DNA of 64,000 nucleotides from Solanum dulcamara (Eukaryota; Streptophyta; Magnoliopsida; Solanales; Solanaceae): contig NC_077248.1 of assembly GCF_947179165.1 (NCBI RefSeq), positions 51,663,232-51,727,231 of the forward strand, read 5' to 3'. Below, one piece after another: positions 36,186-48,590 of the stretch (positions are counted from its first letter, which is position 1; each line of letters starts with the position of its first letter). Below the pieces are notes generated by a model, which worked only from the letters and a program-made list of their open reading frames with translations, did not search any database and was not told the origin of the DNA. Made by a program: the position numbers and the translations under genes.

Positions 36186-36944
36186 CCTTGGTCTAATCTA
36201 TCAAACTCATCTCTACACTGATCATGGAGGCTATAAGGCACGAACCTCTCAAGAAACACCTCTGAACATTGCTCCCAACTCATCATAGGGAACCAGAATG
36301 CGTATGAACGATAACCGATCTCCACCACTCCTTGGTCACCCTTGTAAATTTATATGAAGTATACGCCACTCCATGTGCCTCAATAATACCCAAGTTGAGC
36401 AACATGTCTTGGAACTCAGTCAAAAAATTATAAGCCTTCTTCTCCACTATACCATCAAATCTAGGAGGTGCCAATCGAACAAATCTCTGAAAGCTTTTCT
36501 ACTCAGCTACCGACATGGCATCACGGGTAGAAACTAGCGAACTAGCAAATATCGAAGGTATGATAGAAGGCACAAACAAAGATACTGGGTTTTGAAACTC
36601 AACACTAGGGCCCTGAACTAGTTGTGTAGTATCAATTGTGATAGGAGAGCCTGAAGTACCTGGAAGAACACCAGGGTTTGGAGAACAATCCAATCTATCC
36701 AATAATCAGATCAATAACTACTGAATCACCGGAGTACTATCGCGTACCACTGGAGGATGGGTTGGCCTCTGCTCCTCAGCCTGCTACTCATAATCATCTT
36801 TATACTCATACACCGGCTTAGGTGATGGATCTCTAGCTCAGCCATAAGCAGGTGCTGCTCCCCTCGCTCATCCTCATCCTCGAACTCCACTACATCCTCT
36901 GCCTCACCCATAAATTGGGGCTTAGGCAGCATGTGCAGCCTCAC
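36185..36944 (-). pseudogene. gypsy gag fragment
   Basis: Pieces at 36726-36944, 36499-36702, 36283-36474 (RFDGIVEKKAYNFLTEFQDM, VTKEWWRS) and 36146-36328 (WEQCSEVFLERFVP, DEFDRLDQG) form the conserved gag core in changing frames. It breaks off after DQG at the junction with the previous element. Confidence 0.75.
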
Positions 36945-39390
36945 TCTCAGCTACACCGACTCTAGTCCTCACTATCTGTGCAGAAGGAATGGATTAAAGG
37001 TATACAACACTTGATATGAATAACTCACATGAAAGGAATCAAAAAAAAAATTATCCCAACAAGTATCTTATCACCTCTCAAAGATAAGTATGGACGTCTA
37101 CGTACCAATCTACAAGACTCTACTAGACAATCTACTCTTTAACTTATGAGATTAGCGAACCTAGCGCTCTGATACCAATTTGTCACGACCCAAAAATTGA
37201 GGTCATAATGGAACACATTCCAAACTTGATCCCCGATGTGTAAGCCAAAAAGTAAAATTATATGAGACTTCTCAAAGAGAAGTCAGCCTATGAATAAACA
37301 CAAAATAAAAGGGAACAATAAAATTAACCCACAACTTGGTGTCATAAGTTTAAGAGTATCTAAATATAAATCTGAGTCTAAATACACAGTTTAACTCTCC
37401 GAATATTGAAAAGATTGTAAATGAAAGATGCACTAACGGTGATCTGGATCCCAAGATCTCACCACTAATTTGATGATAATGTGATGTTGGAATCAACTAC
37501 CGCGCTGGACACCCTGACTAATATCTTATTCAAAAAGGACATAGAAGTATGAGTGAGTACAATCCACATCTACTCAGTAGGTTTAACCAACTTAATATAA
37601 GAAATTAATTAAAAACTATAAAATAAAAACGCTTTCACCTGCACGCAGAAAATTCTCATTCTAACTGGGCTGCCGTGAATTTATATAGAACGGCATGAAT
37701 AAAATAAAGACGTAAATACAACTCAATATAGCAATTAAAAAATAAAACCAATATCACATGTATCAATGCAATGTAATGCACTATGATGATGCAATGATGT
37801 AATGGTACGGTGGGATCAAGGTTGTCACACAGCCTATCGTATACACCTGCCGAGTTACACTACTAAACATGGAGATCTCGCAGACCATATACCTCATCAT
37901 AATCTCAATGTATCAACTACCTCACCACCCAACTCATGGAAAAGGACTCATGATACTAATATCTCATCCACTTGCCACCTACTCATGGTCAAGGATACAA
38001 AAGATGTCGCATTTTCTCTCTCCAAAAGGATTTCCATAATTTTGAACTTCACAATAATCAATGATAGTATGAATAAGGTTGAATACAATCACAATATATA
38101 AGACGTGGAGGTAATATTCAACTCAACATGTCGTACAAAGTTCAAAGTTCTCAAAACTAAACCTAAGCATGATATTCACCCTCAATAGATAGTAGTGGAA
38201 AGGAAATACATCAATTTAAGTGTTTACCCCTTTCTCGATAATATCTCAATACTCAGGAATGCTCAGAACCCTCAACTCAACCCCTTATGTGGGCATTTTA
38301 AATTTAAATAACCTTTTCACATCTCTACTCAGTTAAGTCATAGATTACACAGTCTTAATTACAGATAATATATCACATAAGGCCCCTACATGGGCTACAT
38401 AGAACATATAAGCCCCCACACAAGCATCATAGAATTAATTATCAGTCCCAAACTACACTACGACCCATCCCAAAGTTTAGAACATAAGATTCGACTAATT
38501 ACCCTAACTCAGCCCCAAGAAGGATAGTCACACCTATCTCGATAGCCAAAACCACGCTTGAACACCTTCACCAGATGTTCAACTCTCGAATTTAACACCC
38601 GACATGAAAAACCATTATCAAGAATGAGATGTATGCATCATAAGAAGTCTAATGACACCCATATTGATAGGTTTCAGAACTGGGGTAAAATAGTCCAAAA
38701 TTTAATTAATTTTATATAGGTCAAATCTAGAATTTTATTGAAAATACGTTCTACTCATAATAAGGAACTCATGGTTGAAAAACCCATAAAATAGAGTTCA
38801 AAATGAGTTAGAAATCACAAATTTCCATAAATTCAAATTAGAGAAAAACAAGAGGTTTTTGGAGTTTGAAACTGAAATACAAGAGTTAAAATAATTAAAC
38901 AATCAATGAAAAAGGAAGGTTTCAAGTTAAAAATTACTTACCCAATGACTTTAATCGAACACCTCTTCTCAAAATCACCCCAAGAGGCTCAAAAACTCAA
39001 AAATGGTGAAAATAGGGTATCTCCTGACGTTGAACACTATTCAAGTCAAAAATGACCTTCACAATCGCGAGTAACTAAACCTCGCGATCGCGAAGATTAT
39101 TGGGCATAGTAACTCATCACAATCGTAAAGCATACTAACCCCAACACATCGTGATCGCGTTACCTAGGGTCGCAATCGCAATGGGTTAAGTCACCTGCAC
39201 CAGAAACCAGCAGAAACTCAACTCAAATTCTCCGATCGAAGCTCTGGATACGTTTGGAATCCTGTGAACACAAACCTTATATGCACCCCTACTAAATTCG
39301 ATATTTCAGACTGAACGCAACTATCGAATTTTAAATTCGAGGTCTCCTTGACAAGGAATTCTATAAGTTGTAACTAAACTAGTTTCGGCA
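36185..39390 (-). mobile_element. truncated gypsy: gag piece, primer site and 5' LTR
   Basis: The minus-strand LTR ends at 37181 (GGGTCGTGACA), then AATTGGTATCAGAGCGC (37164-37180) as primer site. The LTR runs right to about 39390 and includes the CGCGATCGCGA-rich part at 39060-39190. The far edge is not marked by a clear TG and is inferred from loss of similarity. The rest of the element (pol, 3' LTR) is missing. Confidence 0.7.
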
Positions 39391-39802
39391 CTTGATTAAT
39401 GTATCTTTACATTAGCTTATATTTCTTTTTAATTTTCTTTTGTCATTGTTTTTTATTCTTAAAGCCGCAATTTTTTAAATGTTACCTTGTTAGTATAATA
39501 AACTTATCGAGATTAATTGTGTTAGGATAGGGTAGACACCTAGAAGTCATTTATAGTATGTACATGGTAACAAGTCCTTTTTTATATGATCATAATTCTT
39601 TTTCTTACTTATTATATACATAGAAACGTGTTACACTGAGACTTTATGAGGAAGATTGGAAGTTAATGGAGTACCATTTTAATAAATGAGATATAATCCA
39701 ATATATTTTATTATAATAATAGAAAAAATACTGATTGGGATCTTATCGTTATGATAAATCATTGATATCTATATGTTGAATTAAACATCAGTTAAGATCA
39801 TC
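39391..39802. other. short intergenic stretch, nothing recognised
   Basis: AT-rich, no repeat ends and no ORF with similarity. It ends in TCATC, the left target duplication of gypsy element 2. Confidence 0.5.
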
Positions 39803-41565
39803 TGTAATGACCTGTCTCTGTCATTAGGAATAGACCAAAGGAGAAGGTTTTTGAGCTAGAAAACTTTGGGTTGTAACTCCGAAAAAAATTTGCCTAGGCC
39901 AAACTTGGACGATTTCGGAATCAGGTGAGGTCTAGAGTGACTATGTGAATGGTGGGAGATTGAATCTCTGATTTATTTGGATAAGCTGATATCCAAGATG
40001 ATACGGAGTATTTAAGACATCGTGAAATCCCATTCGGGCAAGTAAAACTCCCTAAATTAGATTTGGCATGAAGGGTATATTTTAATACATCCTTGGAAAG
40101 GGATGTGTTGTGAAATGGGGGCTTGGATCTCAAAATATGAGCTCACTATTTTCACATATCCCTCCAAATAACGACAATCACAACTTAAGTTGGGAAAACC
40201 CCCAGAAACAATCTTTTTCTACAAAAATAGTTTCTCGAATAACAGGATGCGACCTAGGGAAATGTTTATCGATTTCCCATGGATTTTCATTCTTAAGGTA
40301 AGAATTTTCCTCCATAAATTCATCCTTTGATTCCTAGAACCTAAAAACTATAGTTGGTAATCATTGGGGGAGGTTTGGAATTAAAACTAATGGTGGGAAA
40401 TAGCCCTAGGGTGGGTTAGGATCATGGATTTTGGCCTTGGGTAAGAATTTAGTTATAATTCTTCTGAATTGGGCTGTTTTATTGATCCTTGTGTATATGA
40501 GACTTGTTTTAGACCAAGAACTAGCCGAAAGAACCCGAAAAGGGAAAGCTCTTACATTTTAAGGTTGTTAAAGCTCGAATTCGAGGTAGATGATGGTTTT
40601 GTTTACTGTATTTATTTCATATATTTGTTAAATTGCTTCATGATATGCATTTGTGCATATGAGTAGGGAAACATGCTAGATTATATGTAAAATGATCACT
40701 TGCTGGCCTGTTGTGTAATGAACCTATTCTTGGTGATAAATTATTGAATATTGAGTGTGATTGTGACTGTTTGCATGAATGGGATCGAATGTCACGTTCT
40801 GACATATATTTGAATCGGGTGTCACGTTATAACATAGACCTTAGATCGGCAATCATGTTTCAATGCAAAGTTGAGTGTTTGTAGGTCCCATGAGAGGACC
40901 CTGTGTGAAGTTATAGTATGTTTAAGTTATAAAATTGTGATCTTGCTAAATATTATTGTAGCGTATTCTGTATATGTGTGCTTGTCTTGTTGAGTTTACT
41001 TTTCTATGATCCACTTATTGGCTAACCTGTGATCTTATGAGTACACTATTATTTTTGTGTACTGATACTACACTTACTCTGCTTTTTGTTAAGTACATGG
41101 CATATTCAGTCGGCTGAGGAGAGACCTCGCCTAGAGGAGTAGTAAACTTGTTCAAGTCTAAGGGTAAGCTATTCTGTCATACTGTCATAGACTTTCCCAT
41201 TCATCTTAATCCTTCATCCAGGACTCAGATGTTCAAACAACTGCTATCTTCATTAATGATGTCTTTTGGGACTTGTATTTTCATTTCTAGACTGGCTTAT
41301 TGTTAGAGTTTTGGTACGATGACTTTCAAGTCCTAGGATGTGTTTACTCTTTCAGTTCCTAGGATGTGTTTACTTCTACATATTTTGGGTTTATAATTAG
41401 ATGGTTTCTAATTTTATGGGAACTTAGTATTTATTCTTGCTTTCACCTGTTTTGCATCTTTATGCTTTGGTATACTTCACGATTATTATTGTAGGGCTGT
41501 TGAAAATAGTTCTCCCATCGGAGGGTTAGTGTGGGTGCCAGTCACGGTGGGTTGGGGTCATAACA
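39803..41565 (+). repeat. 5' LTR of gypsy element 2
   Basis: 1763 bp and clearly similar to the right LTR. It lacks the GC-rich AGAGCGGG repeat seen at 47150-47215, which is replaced by ATCCCTCCAAATAACGACAA. Confidence 0.92.
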
Positions 41566-41568
41566 AAG

Positions 41569-41582
41569 TTGGTATCAGAGCC
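41569..41582 (+). other. gypsy 2 primer binding site
   Basis: TTGGTATCAGAGCC stands three bases after the 5' LTR and matches the 3' end of plant initiator tRNA-Met. Confidence 0.9.
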
Positions 41583-41785
41583 TGAGTTCGTTGATCTCGT
41601 CTTACTAAAATGAGTCTAGTAGAGTCTTGCGGAATGGTATGGAGATGTCTATACTTTTCTTCGAGAGGCTACAGGATTTTGGCAAAAGTTTTATTGTCTT
41701 TTTTCCTTCGTGCTATAACTTGATTCTAATTGGTATCTAGCGATCCAAAATGATATATAACCTCTTTCACTCTTTTATCCGCAGA

Positions 41786-43210
41786 TGGTTAATACTTTCT
41801 ATAATGGTGTAAGGCCCATAGCTCCACTGGAGCATGAGGAAGAGCCCATTGTTCGAGAGAGAGGCCGAGGTTGAGGCAGGAGAGGGAGTTAAGGCATGGG
41901 CAGAGGGACAGCAGCACCTACCAGAGTGGAAGTTCCAATTAAGGAGGTGCTAGTAGATGAGGCCCCCCATCCTCCCCAGAATAAGTTAAAGGGTGAGGTA
42001 GAAGTTCGAAAGGAAGAAGAGCATGCCGAACGGAGAAGGGCACCCAAACTGAGGCTACTGGTATTCCCCCTCTAGACCCCATAATAGCTCAGCAGATCAT
42101 GGCTTTCTTGAGTGGTTGGAAAGCATTAGAGCCATTCCCACAATGCCCACATCACCAGCTCCTGTTGCTTTCCATTTGCAGCTGCAACCTCCGCTAGCAG
42201 ATGAGGTAGTAGGTATAGATGCCTTCTTCAGACCACTCATAGGTCCAGTGATGAATGGTAATGAGCATGACATGCACACCAACTTCCTAAAACTCAAGCC
42301 TCCAGTCTTCCATGATATTGAGAATAAAAATGCTTATGAGTTTATTCTTGATTACTATAAGATATTGCACAAGCTGGGTAAAGTACACCAACATCAATTG
42401 GAGTTTGTAACATCTCAACTACAGAGTGAAGCCCAGCAGTGGTGGAGGTCTTATGTAGAGTTCGACAGTGTTGCCCCTAATTACTTGGGTTCAGTTTTAT
42501 GCCTTATTTCTAGAAAAAGTATGTTCCCCATACTTTGAGGGATAGGAAGAAGAATGAGTTTATGGCACTGGAGTAGAGAGGGTTATCAGTGGCTGCTTAT
42601 GAGGCCAAGTTTTATGTGTTGTCCAGGTATGCTACTTAGCTAGTCACTACAGAAGAAGAGAGGATCAGGTTGTTTGTAAAGGGGTTAAACCCCGAGTTGC
42701 AGGTAATGTCCATCCATATGACTTCTTTAGGAAGGAGTTTCAATGAAGTCACGGACTTTATAAAAAAATTTAAAGGTGTGAGAAGAGATGGGCAAGCCAA
42801 AGCTTTGGCTAAGAAGCCCAAGAGCATAGGTAATTTCCAGGGATCATATTCTAGAGGGTCAGGTAGTCCAGTAATTGAAGCTCGACCGATTTAGTCAGCA
42901 CTACCCCATTTTCACTGGCAGTTTTTCAGGTACTCTATAGCAGTATCTGGCCTATGAGTGTCAGGGAGCATTATTTTTGGGTAGCATACCATCTTTTGTT
43001 TATGGTTGTATTAATTGTGAAGAGCTAGGACATATATGGAAGGAGTGTCCTTACCCCCATGGAACAGTTTCAGCACCCCAACAGGCCCGAGAAGTAGTAC
43101 TAGCGGCTAAGGGGAGCAATGGTAGAGGACGTCCATAAGGTGGGCGAGGAGAAAATCCAAGAGCCCATGGGGGCCGAAGTAATGGTAATGCATATCGAGG
43201 AACAACCCAT
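41786..43210 (+). pseudogene. gypsy 2 gag and zinc knuckle
   Basis: Recognised segments are 42116-42538 (LKLKPPVFHDIENKNAYEFI and QQWWRSYVEF), 42670-42894 (LRSFNEVTDF-like), and a CCHC knuckle CINCEELGHIWKEC at about 43007-43051. The pieces lie in at least two frames with stops at 42538, 42892 and others. Confidence 0.8.
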
Positions 43211-43329
43211 CTAGGTAAGGAGATAGCCCATTAGGATGAACGGGATTGGTTTTATTCATTTGCAGGCAAGATCAAGGTAGAGGCATCTAACGCAGTGATC
43301 ATAGGTACTATTCTTGTCTGTGATCAGAT

Positions 43330-43957
43330 GGCTACTGTTTTATTTGATTCGGGTTCTATTTATTCTTATGTGTCTATGAAATATGCCTTGGGTTTTGATG
43401 CACTGTGTAATATATTAGACGCCCATGTTCATGTTTCTACCCCCATTGGAGAATAAGTCATAGTTACCCATGTGTATCGTGCTTATTCTGTAGTGTTTAT
43501 GGGATACCAGACTTGGGTGGACTTAGTGATTTTAGACATGATAAATTTTGATGTGATCTTAGGCATGACTTGGTTGTCCCCTTATTTTGTTATGCTTAAT
43601 TGCAATGCAAAAAATGTGGCTCTAGAGATCTCAGGGAGAGAAATGTTAGAGTGGGAAGGGGTGTACAAGCCTAAGCCAGCTAAGGTCATATCTTTTCTCC
43701 AGGCTAGTAAAATGGCTGGGAAGGGTTGTTTGGCATATTTGGCCCATATTCGAAATGTGAATGTAGAGTCTCCTTCTGTTGAGTCCATTCCAGTAGTATG
43801 TGAATTTCTGAAAGTATTCCCTTCAGACTTGCCTAGTATGCCTCCTGACCGAGTTATAGATTTCTGTATTGACTTAGAGTTGGGTACTCGTCCAATTTCC
43901 ATTCCTCCCTACCGTATGGCTCCAGCAGAGTTGAGAGAGCTTAAGGCTCAGATCTAG
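43330..43957 (+). pseudogene. gypsy 2 protease region
   Basis: The active-site stretch LFDSGSIYSYVS lies at about 43340-43375, followed by FDVILGMTWLSPYFVMLNC (43472-43957 frame) and the linker FLKVFPSDLPSMPPDRVIDF. A stop (TAA, 43456-43458) lies between active site and flap region. Confidence 0.85.
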
Positions 43958-44570
43958 GAGCTTCTTGATAAGGGTTTCATTCATCCAAGTGCTTTCCCTT
44001 GGGGTGCTCCAGTATTGTTTATCAAGAAAAAGGATGGTAGTATGAGAATATGCATTGACTACCGACAACAAAATAAGTTTACCATTAAAAATAAATACCC
44101 TTTGCCTTGTATTGATGACCTTTTTAATTATTTGCAAGGTGCTTCAATCTTCACAAAGACTAATCTCCGGTCTAGGTATCATCAGTTGAAAATTAGGCCT
44201 GAGGATGTACCCAAAACAGTTTTTAGAACCAGTTACGGGCACTATGAATTTTTGGTGATGTCTTTTGGGTTGAGCAATACACCTGCAGCCTTCATGAGTT
44301 TGATGAATGGGATGTTCAAGCTATTCCTGGATTCGTTCATGATAGTTTTTATAGATGATATATTAGTATATTCAAAAAGTGAACAGGAATATGCAGGTCA
44401 TCTCCGAATTATCTTAGGTATTTTGGGAAGATAAAAGTTGTATGCAAAATTGTCTGAGTATGAATTCTGGCTACCTTCAGTGGCCTTTTTAGTCCATGTT
44501 GTTTCAAATAAAGGGGTAATGGTAGAACCACAAAATATTGAGGTGATTAAGAACTAGGCTCGGCCTAGTT
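43958..44570 (+). pseudogene. gypsy 2 reverse transcriptase
   Basis: Reads [54 protein letters not shown] and the catalytic [10 protein letters not shown]. It is nearly continuous (44015-44434) apart from a stop at 44432-44434. The two catalytic Asp are intact. Confidence 0.92.
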
Positions 44571-44593
44571 TAGTAACTGAGGTTAGAAGTTTT

Positions 44594-44968
44594 GTGGGAC
44601 TGGCCAGTTATTATTATTGGTTCATGAAAAAAATTTCTTCTATTGCTACTCACTTGACCAAATTGACTAAAGAGGAAGTGTCATTCGGATGGACTGACAA
44701 GTGTGAAGAGAGCTTCCAAAAGCTCAAGACTCTTATGACCATAACACCAATTTTGACCCTGTCGGTCGAAGGTAAATACTTCATTATTTATTGTGATGCT
44801 TCACATTCAGGTTTGAGTGTTGTGTTGATGCAAGATAAGAACATTGTAGCATATACTTTGCGACAGTTCAAGGTACATGAGAGAAACTACCTGACTCATG
44901 ACTTAGAGTTGGCAGTGGTAGTTTGCACTAAAATTATGGAGGCATTATCTATATGGCGCCAAGTGTGA
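44594..44968 (+). pseudogene. gypsy 2 RNase H
   Basis: Continues RT in the same frame after a stop: SFVGLASYYYWFMKKISSIA, then YCDASHSGLSVVLMQD and VHERNYLTHDLELAVVV, the conserved RNase H motifs with the first Asp. Frameshifted after 44968. Confidence 0.88.
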
Positions 44969-45041
44969 GGTGTTTATTAATCACCATAGTTTATAGCATG
45001 TGTTCACCCAAAATGACTTAAATTTGAGATAGCGCAGGTGG

Positions 45042-46660
45042 ATGGAGTTGCTCAAAGACTATGATGTCATTATCCAGTATCATCCAGGTAAGGCTAATGT
45101 GGTGGCTGACGCATTGAGCTGGAAACCGATTAGCATGGGCAGTCTAGCCTGTTTGGGAGCCCTTAAGCAACCCCTAGCTAGAGAAATTCAGGCTTTGGAG
45201 GCCAATTTCATGAGGCTAGGCATCTTAGAGAAAGGTGGGATAATGGTTGGAGTTGATCTAAGGCCCACTTTTATAGAAGAGATTAATACCAAGCAGTTTG
45301 AGGATGTTAAGTTAAATGAAATTAGAGGAAAAGTGTTGTTGGGAAAGGCTCAAGACTTAACACTTGATGCAGGTGGGGTGCTCGGTGCTCCATTTTAGGG
45401 GAAGGATTTGTGTTCCCCAAGTAGATGGATTAATTCAGAAAATCCTGTCTGAATCTCATGGTTCACGATACTCTATTCACCTTGGGGTGATTAAGATGTA
45501 TCAAGATTTGAATCGGTTATATTGGTGGTTGTGTATGAAGAAAGACATAGATAAATATGTAGCCAAGTGTCAAAACTACCAATAGGTGAAGTATGAGCAC
45601 CAAAGACCTACAGGTTTGCTTCAAAGAATGTCCATTCCTGAATGGAAGTGAGAGAGAATAGCCATGGACTTCATGGTGGGAGTTCCCAAGACTTTGGTGA
45701 AGTATGACTCAATTTGAGTGGTGGTTGACAGGATAACAAAGCCAGCACACTTTATCCCAGTTAGAGTAGACTACAATGTACAACAGCTGGCCAAGATTTA
45801 TATGAAAAAGCTAGTAAGGCTGCATGGGGTGCCCCTTTCTATCATTTCAGACCGTGGTATGCAGTTCACTTTTAAATTTTGGGGAAAGTTACATGAAGAG
45901 TTGGGCACTCAACTCACTTTCAGCACCTCTTTCCATCCACAGGCAGATGGGCAATCAGAAAGGACTATACAAGTGTTGGAAGACATGTTGAGGGCATGTG
46001 TAATCAACTTTGGAGGGCATTAGGATAAGTTTTTTCCCTTATGTGAGTTCTCCTACAATAATAGCTACCACTCTAGCATCGATATGGAACCATTTGAAGC
46101 CTTTTATGAGAGGGGATGCAGGTCTCCCATAGGGTGGTTTGAAGTTGGAGAAGTAGAGCCATTAGGGGTAGACTTAGTGAGGGATGCTCAAGATAAGGTA
46201 AGGAGCATCCAAGCTAAGCTTCTAGCCACTCAAATTCGTCAAAAAGATACGTTGATTGTAAGGTAAGGGATATGACATTCGATGATGGTGATCAAGTACT
46301 TCTAAAAGTGTCACCTATTAAATGGGTGATGAGATTTGGCAAGAAAGGCAAACTCAGTCCTCACTATATTGGCCCTTTTGAGATTCTTGACTGTGTAGGG
46401 CCAATGGAGTAAAAATTGCCCTTACCACTATCTTACATGGATTACACCTGGTGTTCCATATATCAATGCTGAAGAAGTATTATGGGGATGGGGACTACAT
46501 CATTAAATGGGAATCGTTGTTATTAGAAAAGAAACTTCAGTATGAGGAAGAGCCAGTTGAAACCCTTGATCGTGATGTCCGGAAGTTGAGGACTAAAGAG
46601 ATAAATATGGTCAAGTTTCAATGGAAACATCACTCAGTGGAGGAATCTACTTAGGAGACT
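45042..46660 (+). pseudogene. gypsy 2 integrase and chromodomain-like tail
   Basis: 45042-45398 (YHPGKANVVADALSWK) ends RNase H. 45364-45585 carries the zinc domain ([16 protein letters not shown]). 45718-46023 carries the catalytic core (DRITKPAHFIPV, ISDRGMQFT, FHPQADGQSERTIQ), with the expected Asp and Glu visible. 46451-46654 is the tail (FHISMLKKYYGDG, LDRDVRKLRTKEINMVKFQW). Several stops and frame changes. Confidence 0.88.
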
Positions 46661-46785
46661 GAAAAGGACATGCGAGACAAGCATCCTCAACTGCTCTATG
46701 AAATAGGTACTACTCTATCTATATTTTAGCCCTATTTTCCCTAGTTAGTCATTTGGGGATGAATGATGGATAAATTGATATCTAG

Positions 46786-48585
46786 TGTAATGACTTGTCC
46801 CCATCGTTAGGAATAGGACAATAGGGAAGGAGTTCGAGCCAAAAAACTTAATGTAGTAACTTCGGAAAAATTTAGCCTAGGCCAAACTTGGATGAATTCT
46901 GAGTCAGGTGAGGTCTAGGGTAATCATCTGAATGGTGGGAGATCGAATCTCTAATTGATTTTGATAAGCTGATAGACAATATGATATGGATCATTTACGA
47001 CTTCGCCAAATCAGATTCGGGCGAGTAAAACGTCCCGAATTGGATTTGGCGTGAAGGGTATATTTTAATACATCCTTGGGAAGGGATGTATTGTGAAATG
47101 GGGGCTTGGAGATCAAACTCTGAGCTCACTATTTCCGTATATCCCGCTAGAGCGGGGCTGCCAGAGCGGGATAGGTTCCGTTAGAGCGGGACTGTCGCGA
47201 CTTAAGTCAGGAAAAACCCCAAAAAAGGTCTTTTTCTACAAAAACAGTTTCTAGAACAATAGAAGGTGACCTAGGGCGATTGTTATCGATTTTCTATGGA
47301 TTTTCATGCTTAAGGTAAGAATTTTCCTCCCTAAATTCATCCTTTGATTCCTAGAACCTAAAAACTATGATTGGTAATCATTGGGGGAGGGTTGGAACTG
47401 AAACTAATGATGGAAAATAGCCCTAGGGTGGGGTTAGGATCATGGGTTTTGGACTTGGGTAAGAATTTAGTTATAATTCTTGTGAATTAGGCTATTTTAT
47501 TGATCCTTGTGTATATGTGACTTATTTTAGACCAAGAACTAGCCGAAAGAACCCGAAAAGGGAAAGCTCTTACATTTTAAGGTTGTTAAAGCTCGAATTC
47601 GAGGTAGGTGATGGTTTTGTTTACTGTATTTATTTCATATACTTGTTAAATTGCTTCACGATATGCATTTGTGCATATGAGTAGGGAAACATGCTAGATT
47701 ATATATAAAATGATCACTTGCTGGCCTATTGTGTAATGAACCTATTCTTGGTGATAAAATATTGAATATTGAGTGTGATTGTGGTTGTTTGCATGAATGG
47801 GATCGGATTTTACGTTCTGACACATATTTGAATTGGGTGTCACGTTCCGACATAGACCTTAGATCGGGTGTCACTTTTCTACACAAAGTTGAGTGTTTGT
47901 AGGTCCCATGAGAGGACCCTGTGTGAAGTTATAGCATGTTTAAGTTATAAAAATGTGATCTTGCTTAATATTTTTGTAGATGAGGTTAGATAACTTATTC
48001 TATATATATGTGCTTGTCATGTTGAGTTTACTTGTCTATGATCCTCTTACTGGCTAATCGCGTGATCCTACTAGTACACTGTTGTTTTTGTGTACTGATA
48101 CTACACTTGCTCTGCCTTTTGTTGAGTACAGGACATATTCAGCCTGCTGCGGAGAGACCTTACCTAGAGGAGTAGTAAATCTTGTTCAAGTGCAAGGGTG
48201 AACTATTCTGTCATGCTGCCATGGACTTTCTCATTCATCTTAGTCCTTCGTCCGGGACTCAGATGTTCAAACATTTGTTATCTTCATTAATGGTGTCTTT
48301 TGGGACTTGTATTTCCATTTCTAGACTGGTTTATTATTAGAGTTTTGGTACAATGACTTTCAGTTCCTAGGATGTGTTTACTTCCGTATATTTTGGAATT
48401 ATAATTAGATGGTTTCTGAGTTTTTATGGGAACTCAGTATTTATTCTCTATTACACTTGTTTTGCATCTTTAAGGTTTGGTATAGTTCGCGATTATTGTT
48501 GATTATTGTTGTTGGGCTGTTAAAAATGCTTCTCCCACCCGAGGATTAGTGTGGATGTCAATCACGACGGGTTGGGATCGTGACA
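46786..48585 (+). repeat. 3' LTR of gypsy element 2
   Basis: 1800 bp. It holds three short repeats of the AGAGCGGGAC type (47150-47215) that the 5' LTR lacks. Confidence 0.92.
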
Positions 48586-48590
48586 TCATC

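Larger units (their letters stand above)
39803..48585 (+). mobile_element. Ty3/gypsy chromovirus 2, complete but inactive
   Basis: The LTRs 39803-41565 and 46786-48585 both start TGTAATGAC; the left ends in CATAACA and the right in CGTGACA. They are flanked by a perfect 5-bp duplication TCATC (39798-39802 and 48586-48590). Primer site TTGGTATCAGAGCC (41569-41582); a short purine-rich stretch (about 46752-46770) lies just before the right LTR. gag, PR, RT, RNase H, INT and tail follow in order. Stops and frameshifts occur throughout, so the copy cannot move itself. The tail resembles that of gypsy 1, which suggests the same broad lineage. Confidence 0.95.

Noticed and set aside
37802..38101. 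99-codon ORF within the gypsy LTR
   Set aside because: LTR sequence without domain similarity; the opposite strand is the element's transcript direction.
41569..41582. tRNA-like sequence near TGGTATCAGAGC at several places
   Set aside because: These are retrotransposon primer binding sites next to LTR ends and not tRNA genes.
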